NCBI GenBank assembly: GCA_017303505.1
Contig: JAFLCP010000024.1
Span: 1-64,000, forward strand
Source: Planctomycetota bacterium
GTDB lineage: Bacteria > Planctomycetota > Planctomycetia > Pirellulales > Pirellulaceae
DNA: 64,000 nt
Direction: 5' to 3'
Shown here one piece after another: positions 8,382 to 19,644 of the stretch. Both the position numbers and the translations under genes were made by a program. The stretch's first letter is position 1. Every line of letters starts with the position of its first letter. The notes below the pieces were generated by a model, which saw nothing but the letters and a program-made list of their open reading frames with translations, ran no database searches and was not told the DNA's origin.

Positions 8382-10313
8382 TCAGCGAGGAGCGAGAATT
8401 TGTTCCAGCAAATCTGGTTTCGCTTCATCGCGAACTAAGCTCAAATACTTCGGACCACCGTCATAATGAAGTTGGACCAATTTGAGCAATTCGCCATCTT
8501 CGATAAGCAAATTGATCAATGGATTCGCTTCCGAGTTTTGGATAGCGTCATCCAGCACGGATCGATTCCAGCGGTGGTCGTTAACAGCCACAATTTTTGT
8601 GCCAGCAGCAAACTTCACTTGGTCAGCTGGGCTCCCCAGTTTCACATCGACCACGGTACCGTCTCCCGATAGGGTCATGCCCAACGTATCCAGATGATCG
8701 ATGCCTGCTGAATAGCGAAATGTGTTAGGTGGAATTCGAGGACGTTCCGCTTTTGCCGCGAACTCGTAGCCCAACAGATCGGCAACCTGGGGATCGTAAC
8801 CATTGCGGACACTCTCCACTCGGCGTTTGATCAAGCCATCCCAATCGTATTTCACAATGTCGCTGAGTGTCGAAACAATCTCCTTGCGGGTATAGGGTTT
8901 CGGCGGGCTATATTGGAAAGTGGCGGTTGGTTCAGCCACCGCAAAGAACTTATGGCAGAAATCATCCAGAGATTTCTTGTTGTTGGTCTGGCTGCGAATG
9001 ATCGCATCGGCTTCGAGCCAAAAGAGCATGCCTTCCATGTAGTAATCCTGGCTACCACGCAATTTGGGCCAGGTATTGCTACCATCGCGCAGGATGTGCG
9101 AAGCAGCTGCGGTGTCGACCAATGGCCGCCATTGACGATTTTGTTGATGGGCAGCATTGCGCAATTCCACACCAACTCGATCGCGGAACTCGCTGAGATT
9201 CATGAAGCCAGAGCGAGCTTCGATGACCTCTCCCAAGTATTGGGTCAAACCTTCGTATACCCACAGCAGATCGGTTCCTTGTGGCGTTTGGAAGTTGTGG
9301 GTTGCCATCTCAGCAGGCTGACGATACTTGCCGCACCAGGTATGCAAATACTCATGCGGAATTAGCAATCGAGACCAACCCTTAAGCGATCCCATCGAGC
9401 TCAAGTCTCGCGGTGGTAATACATTGAGCGTGGAGCGAGAGTGTTCCAATCCGTTGGGTGGCAAAAGATCCGTGGCAGCTAACAGGATATCGAAGCGATC
9501 GAAAGGTTGGGAACCGGTTAGTTTGGCGGTTTGCACAATCATCTTCTTTAAGGGCTCAACAATCGAATCATCCAAGTTGACAGCGGTTGGCGACTCAGAA
9601 AAAACGTGCAATGAATGGGGCGAGACTTTCGTTTGATCGTCGGAGAGTTCGAAGTCATAACGGCGGTAATGCAGGCCGCACATGATTGGACTATCGACGA
9701 AGTTGCGCAGACTTACGGCATCGTAGGTATAAGTGGAGGTTGCTTCGTCATGTGCGCTTTGTGGAATGGCCGTTGCAGACTTCCAATCTTTGGGCAAGCG
9801 TAGAGTTGTGGTGATGAGAGCTTTGTCTGCATCTGCAGTTTCAGGATAGAGCAAAACAGTGTTCGGACTGATAACGCCAACCATTCGGCTTCCAAAAGTG
9901 TCATGGCCGAAGGAATTTGTGGAAGGTTGATTGGTGATGTAGCGAATGCTTGCGCGGATCGCTGTCGTTTGTGGTGTCGTCTTGACGAGCACACGGAATA
10001 CTTCGCCTGGCGATCGCGACCATTTCAGTGGGTTGTTGTCTTGGTCTGAAAAGGTCAGACCGGCTACGTTTTCAATCGGCCCGCCAGGACCATGCGAACC
10101 GGGAACCCACTTGGGATACCACAGAGCGATATCCTGTGGTTTCTTGGAGCTTTTAATGGGGATCGATAGCTCGGCCGTGAGCAGTTTGCGCGGCAATTCG
10201 CGAGCATCGATATCGATCGAGATTGGGGTTTGAGCAGAGAGCGGCGAGTGAGTTGCAAACGATGAAACCGCCAAAACGGCGAGCAAACAAAACGAACGAA
10301 GCATCAAAAGCAT
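8382..10313 (-). CDS. Secreted M61-family (glycyl aminopeptidase-like) metallopeptidase with PDZ domain
   Basis: This 643-residue protein has a signal peptide (MLLMLRSFCLLAVLAVSSFA to LSAQ). An N-terminal beta domain with YPKWVPGSHGPGGPIENVAG follows. The zinc site HEYLHTW, near residue 340, and the downstream EGLTQYLGE are the M61 signature. A C-terminal PDZ-like region (LGMTLSGDGTVV, SPADQ, IVAVND) completes it. M61 enzymes are aminopeptidases that prefer Gly or Ala. Export implies periplasmic peptide processing. Upstream in-frame ATGs exist at 10346 and 10334, but 10313 places the signal peptide correctly. Confidence 0.86.
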   Translation of the reverse strand: MLLMLRSFCLLAVLAVSSFATHSPLSAQTPISIDIDARELPRKLLTAELSIPIKSSKKPQDIALWYPKWVPGSHGPGGPIENVAGLTFSDQDNNPLKWSRSPGEVFRVLVKTTPQTTAIRASIRYITNQPSTNSFGHDTFGSRMVGVISPNTVLLYPETADADKALITTTLRLPKDWKSATAIPQSAHDEATSTYTYDAVSLRNFVDSPIMCGLHYRRYDFELSDDQTKVSPHSLHVFSESPTAVNLDDSIVEPLKKMIVQTAKLTGSQPFDRFDILLAATDLLPPNGLEHSRSTLNVLPPRDLSSMGSLKGWSRLLIPHEYLHTWCGKYRQPAEMATHNFQTPQGTDLLWVYEGLTQYLGEVIEARSGFMNLSEFRDRVGVELRNAAHQQNRQWRPLVDTAAASHILRDGSNTWPKLRGSQDYYMEGMLFWLEADAIIRSQTNNKKSLDDFCHKFFAVAEPTATFQYSPPKPYTRKEIVSTLSDIVKYDWDGLIKRRVESVRNGYDPQVADLLGYEFAAKAERPRIPPNTFRYSAGIDHLDTLGMTLSGDGTVVDVKLGSPADQVKFAAGTKIVAVNDHRWNRSVLDDAIQNSEANPLINLLIEDGELLKLVQLHYDGGPKYLSLVRDEAKPDLLEQILAPR

Positions 10314-10346
10314 AGTGTGGTCCTCCCGCCGCATTATAGTTCCCAA

Positions 10347-10735
10347 TTCCCTCCTCGCTGAAGCCAGGCTAGGAAATTGGCCACACTAGGAGAAAAATGC
10401 CAAAATTGTGAACGTTTGCGCACGAGAAAACGGCAGGTTGCGAATTTTCGTACTCCGGATCAAGCCAAAAATATGGGGGACAGACGGAGGACAACAATGC
10501 TCCCTGGACTTGTTTTTGGGGGACAGATTCCTTTCGTGTTGTTCGCTTCTGCCGAAATGAATTATGGGCGAGCTACGCGTTAAAACTGAAAGAAGGTCTT
10601 TGGGGCCTCTCGAAATAACCGATGACACGGGATAAAGTCGATGGGGTTCGAAGCCTTGCCAGTTCAACTTGCAGCGAAGGCCTAGGATCATGGTGAAGCG
10701 GGTTTAGTTCGGCAGCTAGCTTGAAGGAATGGTAC
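10347..10735. other. Gene-poor intergenic stretch with two GGGGGACAGA words
   Basis: I find no gene here. Two copies of GGGGGACAGA occur, at 10475 and 10528, about 53 bp apart. A related palindrome, GGGGAGAACTGTCCCC, occurs at 32721-32736. Such words often flank REP-like or transposase-associated repeats in bacteria, but nothing here proves that. Promoters for the divergent M61 and TPR genes must lie within it. Confidence 0.35.
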
Positions 10736-11167
10736 ATGTCCAAAGTGCTCCGGTTGATCATCGGTATTCCAGTTGCGTTGGTAGTGCTTGTATTGTTACT
10801 GACGTTTCGAGGCGAGTCGCGATATGTTTCGTTGATGGCGCAGGCGAAAGCTAAGGCAGATGCGGGAAATATAAATGGAGCCTTTTTGACATACGGCGAC
10901 GCAATTCAAATTCAGCCTGATCGAGTCGATGCGTACTTTTTACGGGCAGCCGCTATGCTGAAGTTGAAGAACTACAGCAAGGCGCAGGTAGATTTGAATG
11001 AGGTCATCCGCATGAAGCCCAATTTTGGTGAAGCTTATCGGTTGCGAGCCGAGTGCTACCGAGCTCAAGGTATCGAAGAAAAAGGGAATGAAGATGATGC
11101 CAGCGCTGACCGGTTAGGTGCAGCAAAGGTGATCTCGGATCCTGAGAAAGTTGCCTTTCCGAAGTAA
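10736..11167 (+). CDS. Membrane-anchored TPR protein
   Basis: This 143-residue protein starts with one membrane segment (about 4-25, LIIGIPVALVVLVLLLTF). Two to three TPR helices follow (GNINGAFLTYGDAIQIQPD, VDAYFLRAAAMLKLKNYSKAQVDLNEVI, PNFGEAYRLRAECYRAQG). TPRs bind protein partners, probably on the outer face of the membrane here. ATG at 10736 is selected because AAGGA lies 7 nt upstream; the frame also opens at TTG 10721. No functional neighbour is evident. Confidence 0.75.
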   Translation: MSKVLRLIIGIPVALVVLVLLLTFRGESRYVSLMAQAKAKADAGNINGAFLTYGDAIQIQPDRVDAYFLRAAAMLKLKNYSKAQVDLNEVIRMKPNFGEAYRLRAECYRAQGIEEKGNEDDASADRLGAAKVISDPEKVAFPK

Positions 11168-11241
11168 AATAAGCCAACGCAATTGACTGTGATTTGATTA
11201 TTTTCTAGCCGTATCACCGCTATAGAAATTGGTGGCACGAA

Positions 11242-13113
11242 TTAGTCGCGTGAATGATCGATACCGCCTTGGGCTAATAGATCGGCTTTTTGCTCTTCCC
11301 ATGCGCGACGCAGTCGATAGAAAGGGATGCCAGGGGAGAGATGATGGACCAAGTGAAAATTTTGCCCGAGCAATAACCAAAAAAGCCAAGTCGCACTGCG
11401 GACGGAAGTCGCTCGACAGGGAGCTTGTTCTTGGTGTGGTGCGTGAGGGAGGTACGAGAATGTCGCTGCTAAAAGAAATAATGCGAGGCGGGCTGGGATA
11501 AACCAAGCCCAGAGCATGGCCCAAAAAAGTGGCGGATACCACAGGATGGTTGCGACGGCCACGGAGGCATAGAGCAATGTCGAGGCTATCAAGTCGAATC
11601 GTTCTAGCGACGGACGAGTGGACCAATGTTCGAAATAGAATTTGAGATAGCCGACATCTTGTGTTGCCCAACGCAACGGTAGCAGCCAGGTGGGACCGCG
11701 AGCGCACCAATAGTCGGGATCATGCGGTTCGTCGTTTGTATGTTGATGATGCTGCCGGTGGAGATAGCAGTAAGGAAGAAACGCACCGTTTAATAGGAGT
11801 GCGCAAAGATGCCCAATCGAGGAATTGAGCCAGCGATAACGTGAGACATTGCCGTGGACCGCTTCGTGAATCGGTGTGAAACCGATGTAGGCAGCTAAAG
11901 TACCGAGCATCATGCCGACCAGTGGCGAAAGTTGAGCGCTCAAGGTTCCGAGCACGGAGCAAAGCATGAGCGTCAGCGAAAAAAATGCGATGCTGAGAGT
12001 GGGCCAGGCAAACAGGGGCTTGTTATTGGGTTGGCCCAAGCACGCCCGCCGCATCCGACGTTGATGGTACCAATGTCCCAGCACGCGAATTCCAAAACGA
12101 GGTACCCAGCCTTTAGCAAAAGCCATCAGTATGGCACGTATCGTCAGAAAGCGAATGCGACTTCCGGCAACGATGTAGATCGGTTCCCAACGCGTCGGTT
12201 TCAGCTTATTGCGAAATCGATAAAGGCCGTCAAAATTGTAGAGCCAACCCATTGTCTTCGAGCATGTTCGCAAGAATTGAGATAGGTAAGGATGTTTGGC
12301 TTCCGAGGGGCTTCCTTCCAACCCGGCTAACGCAACTAAACCTAGGCTAACGAACTCACATTTTTCATCGGCGAGATAACGCATCGCGTGATCGATAAGG
12401 GCTTCTGAGACTCCGCCGGGAGCATCTGCAGGAATGAGCATATCTTCCACGAGCCAACCGTTGCGACCGTACACGGGAATGCAAACTGCCAAGCCTTGGA
12501 TTTCGCCACGATACTCGGCGACAAAATAGCGACGTCGCTCTGAATGTTGGAAGAGCTCTAAGGTCACCATAAAACCCATTGGAGGAAGGGCTTTACTCAT
12601 CGCCCACTGATCGGCGATCCGGCATAGTGTCTCGCGCGTTTCGGAGCCGCTTTGCAATTCGTCGAGAGAAAGTTTGCGACATACGATGCCGTCGCGTTTC
12701 GCTTTGTTAAGACGGTTGCGAAGTTTGCTCGCTCCTCGGAGAACATTATCCCAATCGGCAGGATCCCAAATGGGTGCGAGTCCGATTTGCATCGCATCAA
12801 AATCGGTATCTGCGATACGATCGACTAGCGGTTGGGTCACGCCGAAGAAAACAACTCCGCAACCATGTCTTTGAGCTGCGCTGCGAAACTCTTGAAGAAC
12901 GTCGACACTTTTCTCAGCGGCGCATAATGGACCTCCGACGGCAACCCAATAACCACCTTTCGATGTGTAGGCAATTGCAGAATCCTCGCCAAACCAAATG
13001 CTAAGGCCTGGTTCGAATACCATAAAGGAATGGAGGTTACGCCCGTAGCGTTCCACTAATTCCAACAGTTTCTGCTGCTCAGTTAATGCTGGTAGCGGCG
13101 TTGGAGGATTCAT
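11242..13113 (-). CDS. Fusion of DUF2156 (LPG-synthase C-terminal, GNAT-like) and fatty-acid desaturase/hydroxylase
   Basis: This 623-residue protein has two parts. Residues 1-310 match the DUF2156/phosphatidylglycerol lysyltransferase C-terminal domain (GPLCA, KLRNRLNKAKRDG, FVAEYRGEIQGLAVCIP, WLVEDML, EFVSLGLVALAGL). In MprF this part transfers an aminoacyl group from tRNA to a lipid. Residues about 370-600 are a membrane di-iron desaturase or hydroxylase with three histidine boxes: HEAVH, HRQHHQH and HLVHH, among four hydrophobic segments. The motif order resembles CrtR-like beta-carotene hydroxylases and acyl desaturases. It overlaps the upstream Mpo1-like gene by ATGA. Amphiphilic lipid modification is the natural reading; the exact substrate is unknown. 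Confidence 0.83.
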   Translation of the reverse strand: MNPPTPLPALTEQQKLLELVERYGRNLHSFMVFEPGLSIWFGEDSAIAYTSKGGYWVAVGGPLCAAEKSVDVLQEFRSAAQRHGCGVVFFGVTQPLVDRIADTDFDAMQIGLAPIWDPADWDNVLRGASKLRNRLNKAKRDGIVCRKLSLDELQSGSETRETLCRIADQWAMSKALPPMGFMVTLELFQHSERRRYFVAEYRGEIQGLAVCIPVYGRNGWLVEDMLIPADAPGGVSEALIDHAMRYLADEKCEFVSLGLVALAGLEGSPSEAKHPYLSQFLRTCSKTMGWLYNFDGLYRFRNKLKPTRWEPIYIVAGSRIRFLTIRAILMAFAKGWVPRFGIRVLGHWYHQRRMRRACLGQPNNKPLFAWPTLSIAFFSLTLMLCSVLGTLSAQLSPLVGMMLGTLAAYIGFTPIHEAVHGNVSRYRWLNSSIGHLCALLLNGAFLPYCYLHRQHHQHTNDEPHDPDYWCARGPTWLLPLRWATQDVGYLKFYFEHWSTRPSLERFDLIASTLLYASVAVATILWYPPLFWAMLWAWFIPARLALFLLAATFSYLPHAPHQEQAPCRATSVRSATWLFWLLLGQNFHLVHHLSPGIPFYRLRRAWEEQKADLLAQGGIDHSRD

Positions 13114-13463
13114 TCGCCACTCTTTGGTTTAGGACCATGTGTTACCGACTGACGCAACATGAAAATTTGCAGGGTCGTGTACCAACTACCGAGGGCTGCA
13201 TAGATCGGTGACTGATCAATACTGCGATGCGTCTTTTCAAACAGAATATGACCGAGATAAGGTGGTCCTAACTGAAACCAAACACCAAAGACAAATAGAT
13301 AAATGTTCCAATACCAAAGTCCTAATCCACAAAACAACAAGGCCGATACGTTGCTTAGAAAATGAACCCAGCGATTCAAGGGAGCGGCATGGTCTGGCAC
13401 GTAGACCGTTTCATAAAAGTGCATGAACGCATGCCATTGTCTTCTTAGGTGACGTGTAAACAT
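13110..13463 (-). CDS. Mpo1-like (DUF962) membrane protein, putative 2-hydroxy fatty acid dioxygenase
   Basis: A 117-residue protein with HFYETVYVPDHAAPLNRWVHFLSN followed by hydrophobic segments, and GPPYLGHILFEKTHR near the end. These conserved His positions are characteristic of the DUF962/Mpo1 family; yeast Mpo1 cleaves 2-hydroxy fatty acids by an iron-dependent alpha-oxidation. It is first in a two-gene operon and its stop overlaps the next start (ATGA), so its product and the DUF2156-desaturase fusion are translationally coupled. Joint action on hydroxylated acyl chains is inferred. The start ATG 13463 has only a weak binding site. Confidence 0.75.
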   Translation of the reverse strand: MFTRHLRRQWHAFMHFYETVYVPDHAAPLNRWVHFLSNVSALLFCGLGLWYWNIYLFVFGVWFQLGPPYLGHILFEKTHRSIDQSPIYAALGSWYTTLQIFMLRQSVTHGPKPKSGE

Positions 13464-13726
13464 GGCATCACCAAACAGTGGAGGAGGAAGGACAAATCAA
13501 TTGCGATTTCCAATGGTCTGCTAAGTAACCGCGTGTTTCAAGTGGAATTCACAGAAAAAGGTTGAGGGGAACCAGCGAATCACACTGAAATCGAAAGTGG
13601 AGCTACTTGACCGAAAGAATGCGAGCCCCGATCATCTTGCTTAACCACGCACGACGATTCGCCAGCTCGATGTTCGTGCCCCTCCGTTTCAACTCTATCC
13701 ATCTCCTCCCGTTGAAGAGTCGCATC

Positions 13727-16312
13727 ATGTATTTGCGGTGTATATTTTTGGTGTTCGTTGTTTCTGTTGGGCTGGGCTCTATGTCTTGGGGTCAAGATCA
13801 TCCCGATCGCGTAGCTCAACCAGGAGTTCCAACCGGCAAGTTATCCAAGGGAGTGTTTACGGAAAGCCAAATCTTTCCGGGCACCGAACGCGAATACAGT
13901 GTTTACGTCCCTGCCCAATACGATCCCGCTCAACCTGCCAGCTTGATGGTGTTCATGGATGGATCGGGGTACTCCAGTGCGGATGGAGCGTTTCGAGCCC
14001 CGATTGTTCTGGACAACCTTATTCATCAGAAACTGATGCCCGTAACGATTGCCGTATTTGTGAATCCAGGAGTGATCAAAGCCAAGGTCAATGGGGCGAG
14101 CGATCGTAGCAATCGTTCGTTTGAATATGATTCGTTAGGGGACCGCTATACGAACTTTCTCATCAAGGAGTTTTTGCCGGTTGCGCTGAAGGATCTCAAC
14201 GTTTCAAGGGATCCAAAACAACGAGCTGTCTGTGGAATTTCTTCGAGTGGCATTTGCGCATTTACGGTTGCTTGGGAACGCCCCGATCAGTTCGGCAAAG
14301 TACTGAGCCATATCGGTAGTTTCACCAACATCCGCGGTGGCTGGGCGTATCCAGGCTTGGTACGAAAGTCGAAGAACAATCCCAAGGCCATCAAAGTGTA
14401 TTTGCAGGAAGGGAAAGAAGATCTCAACAACCTGCACGGCAATTGGCCATTGGGGAATCAAGACTTGGCTGCAGCATTACAGTTTGCCGGGTATACCTAC
14501 AAGCTCACGATGACCGAAGGTGGGCATAGCGGTAAGTTTGGTGGCGAAGATTTGCCTAATGCGCTTCGCTGGTTGTGGGATGAAAACGCAGTGTCAACTA
14601 ACATTCCCATCGTTGAAACAAAACCGAAATGGGAACCGCATCCAGATGCCGTGGAACGCGAGGATGTTCCGCATGGCAAAGTCATCGACATGGCACCGTG
14701 GGAATCGAATGTATTTGCCAAGACCGTCCGCGATTGGTCGATTTACGTGCCTGCTCAATATGATCCTGAGAAGCCTGCGGCATTGATGATTTTTCAAGAT
14801 GGACATGGGATGCGAAATCCGAAAGGGCGCTGGCGTGTTCCGGTTGTGTTTGACAACTTGATCGCGAAAGGTGAAATGCCAGTCACCATCGCCGTGTTTC
14901 TCAATCCGGGGCATGATCCTGCGAAACCTCTGAAAGATAATAAGTTTTCCAATCGCAGCTACGAATACGACGGACTTGGGGACCGCTACAGTCGCTTCCT
15001 GTTAGAAGAAATTATCCCCGAAGTAGCGAAGCAATATCGGCTTTCTGAGGACCCAGAAATGCGGGCGATCGGAGGCTCGAGTTCGGGGGCGATCTGTGCA
15101 TTTAATGTGGCGTGGGAACGGCCTGATCAATTTGGGAAGGTTTATTCGAGCGTCGGCAGCTTCACGAATTTGCGAGGGGGCAACGTTTTTCCAAGTTGGG
15201 TGCGCAAGACGGAACCTAAGCCGATTCGCATCTATATGGCTGATACCAGTGGTGATGTCGACAACGCGTTCGGCAGTTGGCCCTGGGCGAATCAACTGAT
15301 GGCTTCGTCGCTTAAGTACATGGGGTATGATTTGCGATTCGATTGGGCTGAAGGTTACGCACACAATGCGGACTTCGGCGGAGCGAACTTTCCTGAAGCG
15401 ATGAAGTGGCTTTGGAGAAAGGAGAAGCACACACCAACCTATGATACGCGTGGTGACTTAGGAGGAGACTTAACGCTTTTGAATCTATTGATTCCCAACG
15501 AATCTTGGGAATTAGTGGTCGACAATCTCGGTTTTGCCGATGCGTTGTGCGCAGACAAAGAAGGGAAGCTCTTTTTCTGTGATATGCGCGAACCTGGGGT
15601 TTACCGTATCGATGCCAAGTCGGGCGAGAAGAAGTTGATTGCAAAAGAATCGGTGAGCGGTTTGGAATTCAGCAGTGATGGTTCCAAGTTGTTCGCTTGT
15701 CAAGGTTCCAAAGATCGGGTGATCTCGATTGATCTTGCATCAGGCGATGTGAAAGTGGTTGCCGAAAACGTCAAGCCAAATGATTTAGCAGTGACTCGCG
15801 ATGGGATGATTCTTATCACAGAAACAGGGAAGAAGCAGGTGACAGCGATTGATCCAGCCACAGGGACGGTGACAGCCGTTGACGTTGGTATTGAAAAGCC
15901 AAATGGCATCGCGTTGTCAAATGATGGTGGAACGTTGGCGGTTTCGGATTACGGGGGAGAGTTTACCTGGATGTTCCGTGTGCTAGAGAAAGGGAAGATC
16001 GATGCGAAGATGCCGACCATGCCGATGCGTTTGCCCATCGATTCATCGGGAGATTTCAAATTCAATGAGCCACCTCCGTATGTCTTGGCTTCGAAAGGGG
16101 ATGGGATGTCAGTGGATAGAAAGGGACGCTATTACGTTACGAGTGAATTGGGTGTCCAGATTTTTGATCCCACTGGTCGACCTTGTGGGGTGTTGCCTAA
16201 AGTGGACAAGACTCAGCCGCTGACGACCTGTATTTTGGCAGGTCCTGACCACAGCACTCTCTACATTGCTCATGGTAACAAGATCTACCGCCGAAAGTTG
16301 AAGGTCGACTGA
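13727..16312 (+). CDS. Secreted tandem esterase (two enterochelin-esterase-like domains) fused to an SMP-30/gluconolactonase propeller
   Basis: This 861-residue protein has a signal peptide (YLRCIFLVFVVSVGLG to SWGQ). Two homologous alpha/beta-hydrolase domains follow, at about 35-320 and 330-610. Each carries EYSVYVPAQYDP or DWSIYVPAQYDP, a nucleophile elbow (GISSSG, GGSSSG), WERPDQFGKV and a late His (GGHSGKFGG, YAHNADFGG). From about 620 an SMP-30-like propeller runs to the end (FADALCADKEGKLFFCD, GLEFSSDGSKL, PNGIALSNDGGTL). All parts suggest periplasmic sugar-ester or lactone hydrolysis, with both active sites apparently intact. ATG 13727 is chosen for the signal peptide; the frame opens earlier at TTG 13607. 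Confidence 0.82.
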   Translation: MYLRCIFLVFVVSVGLGSMSWGQDHPDRVAQPGVPTGKLSKGVFTESQIFPGTEREYSVYVPAQYDPAQPASLMVFMDGSGYSSADGAFRAPIVLDNLIHQKLMPVTIAVFVNPGVIKAKVNGASDRSNRSFEYDSLGDRYTNFLIKEFLPVALKDLNVSRDPKQRAVCGISSSGICAFTVAWERPDQFGKVLSHIGSFTNIRGGWAYPGLVRKSKNNPKAIKVYLQEGKEDLNNLHGNWPLGNQDLAAALQFAGYTYKLTMTEGGHSGKFGGEDLPNALRWLWDENAVSTNIPIVETKPKWEPHPDAVEREDVPHGKVIDMAPWESNVFAKTVRDWSIYVPAQYDPEKPAALMIFQDGHGMRNPKGRWRVPVVFDNLIAKGEMPVTIAVFLNPGHDPAKPLKDNKFSNRSYEYDGLGDRYSRFLLEEIIPEVAKQYRLSEDPEMRAIGGSSSGAICAFNVAWERPDQFGKVYSSVGSFTNLRGGNVFPSWVRKTEPKPIRIYMADTSGDVDNAFGSWPWANQLMASSLKYMGYDLRFDWAEGYAHNADFGGANFPEAMKWLWRKEKHTPTYDTRGDLGGDLTLLNLLIPNESWELVVDNLGFADALCADKEGKLFFCDMREPGVYRIDAKSGEKKLIAKESVSGLEFSSDGSKLFACQGSKDRVISIDLASGDVKVVAENVKPNDLAVTRDGMILITETGKKQVTAIDPATGTVTAVDVGIEKPNGIALSNDGGTLAVSDYGGEFTWMFRVLEKGKIDAKMPTMPMRLPIDSSGDFKFNEPPPYVLASKGDGMSVDRKGRYYVTSELGVQIFDPTGRPCGVLPKVDKTQPLTTCILAGPDHSTLYIAHGNKIYRRKLKVD

Positions 16313-16354
16313 CGCCGTTTTTGAGGCTGCCAAAAAGATTTGCTTTCTCAAGCG

Positions 16355-16385
16355 TGCCCTGGGGAATCGTGCGATTTCCAGGGCA
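16355..16385 (+). terminator. Rho-independent terminator of the tandem esterase gene
   Basis: TGCCCTGG (16355-16362) pairs with CCAGGGCA (16378-16385), with a second AATC/GATT pairing inside, followed directly by TTTTTC. It lies about 45 bp past the stop codon. Confidence 0.75.
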
Positions 16386-16528
16386 TTTTTCATGTTTAGA
16401 TAGCTATGCGTGCGGTGCATAGTATCTATCGAAGGAATGCATTGGATTAATGGGCCTGTCAGGCCTAACGTATGGATGTGGTGAAGCGGTTTGTCCATTA
16501 GGACGATTCGAAGTCCTCTCAACGTTAG

Positions 16529-18910
<2,382 letters not shown>

Positions 18911-18957
18911 ACGTGCTGGTCGAAGCACGCTCGATTATTGCGAAGCGTATCGATTTC

Positions 18958-18992
18958 AACAGCCCTCCCGTTCTAAGAGCGGGAGGGCTGTT
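18958..18992 (+). terminator. Rho-independent terminator after katG
   Basis: AACAGCCCTCCCG (18958-18970) pairs perfectly with CGGGAGGGCTGTT (18980-18992) around a 9-nt loop. A short T/G-rich stretch follows. Located about 50 bp after the katG stop. Confidence 0.85.
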
Positions 18993-19030
18993 GTCGTTTG
19001 GATTGGGGGAAAGGAGACTGGCGCCCGTGC

Positions 19031-19201
19031 CCTAGCCGGCGCTGCGCTCTGGCTACAGGCTAAACGAATTTGGGGATTGGTGTCTTTCTCACCGGGACCT
19101 AGCCTCCGCTACGCTCTGGCTACGGGTTAAACGATGCAGTGGAACGGTGTCTGACGCCTGTCCGCTTAGCCGCCGCTACGCTCTGGCTACGGGTTAAACG
19201 A
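19031..19201. repeat. Three-copy intergenic repeat with 67-bp period
   Basis: A 37-bp core, CCTAGCCGCCGCTACGCTCT then GGCTACGGGTTAAACGA with small variations, occurs at 19031-19067, 19098-19134 and 19165-19201. The start-to-start period is exactly 67 bp, and the spacers of about 30 bp diverge more. Each core begins TAGCC and later contains GGCTA, so a small stem is possible. No gene overlaps it; it lies between the katG terminator and the GntR gene promoter. Confidence 0.85.
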
Positions 19202-19211
19202 AAAATGGGGC

Positions 19212-19246
19212 TTGTCTTGACCAAGTATCTGTATATACTGTGTATA
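19212..19246 (+). promoter_or_regulatory. Promoter of the GntR-ABC operon, probably giving a leaderless mRNA
   Basis: TTGTCT (19212-19217) and TATACT (19234-19239) are spaced by 16 bp. A start 7 nt downstream of the -10 falls on the A of the ATG at 19246. No Shine-Dalgarno sequence precedes that ATG. The segment GTATATACTGTGTATA is an AT-rich repeat of GTATA words, a plausible site for the GntR product itself. Confidence 0.45.
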
Positions 19247-19644
19247 TGGAAAAGCACAGTTGGATTCACGTTTCACTCGCCGACCCTCGGCCGCTGTATC
19301 TGCAGATCATGGAGCAGATAAAGCGGCGCGTGGCCGTTGGTGATTTGCCTCCGGGGACGGAGCTCCCTTCGATTCGGCAGCTCGCAGCCGATCTAAACAT
19401 TAGCGTGATTACGATCAAACGCGCTTATCTGGAGTTGGAACGTGAAGGAGTGATATTCACTCGTCAAGGGAAGGGGTCGGTTGTTGCCGACAAGCCTGGG
19501 CTTCAAGCGTCGATTCAAGAACGAGAACTGATGGAACACTTGGATACAGCGGCGGAACTCGCCGTGTTATTGGGGTTATCCAAGACGGAAATGCAGCGCA
19601 GGATGGCGGATGCGATAGAAAAGCAGCAGAGGAAAAACAAATGA
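19246..19644 (+). CDS. GntR-family (YtrA-type) transcriptional regulator
   Basis: This 132-residue protein has the winged-helix GntR N-terminus (PLYLQIMEQIKRRVAVGDLPPGTELPSIRQLAADLNISVITIKRAYLELEREGVI, given here in outline) and only a short C-terminal helical tail. That is the YtrA subfamily layout, in which the regulator controls an adjacent ABC transporter. The stop overlaps the ATP-binding protein start (ATGA at 19641-19644). ATG 19246 is used; GTG at 19240 is the only earlier in-frame start. YtrA relatives respond to envelope-active antibiotics; the effector here is unknown. Confidence 0.88.
   Translation: MEKHSWIHVSLADPRPLYLQIMEQIKRRVAVGDLPPGTELPSIRQLAADLNISVITIKRAYLELEREGVIFTRQGKGSVVADKPGLQASIQERELMEHLDTAAELAVLLGLSKTEMQRRMADAIEKQQRKNK

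Noticed and set aside
10377..10583. Small frame near the GGGGGACAGA words
   Set aside because: No ribosome site, no family match, and composition like intergenic DNA.
19031..19201. CRISPR-like triplet of 37-bp repeats with spacers of about 30 bp
   Set aside because: Repeats are imperfect, spacers are similar in style rather than unique, there are only three copies, and no Cas gene is present.
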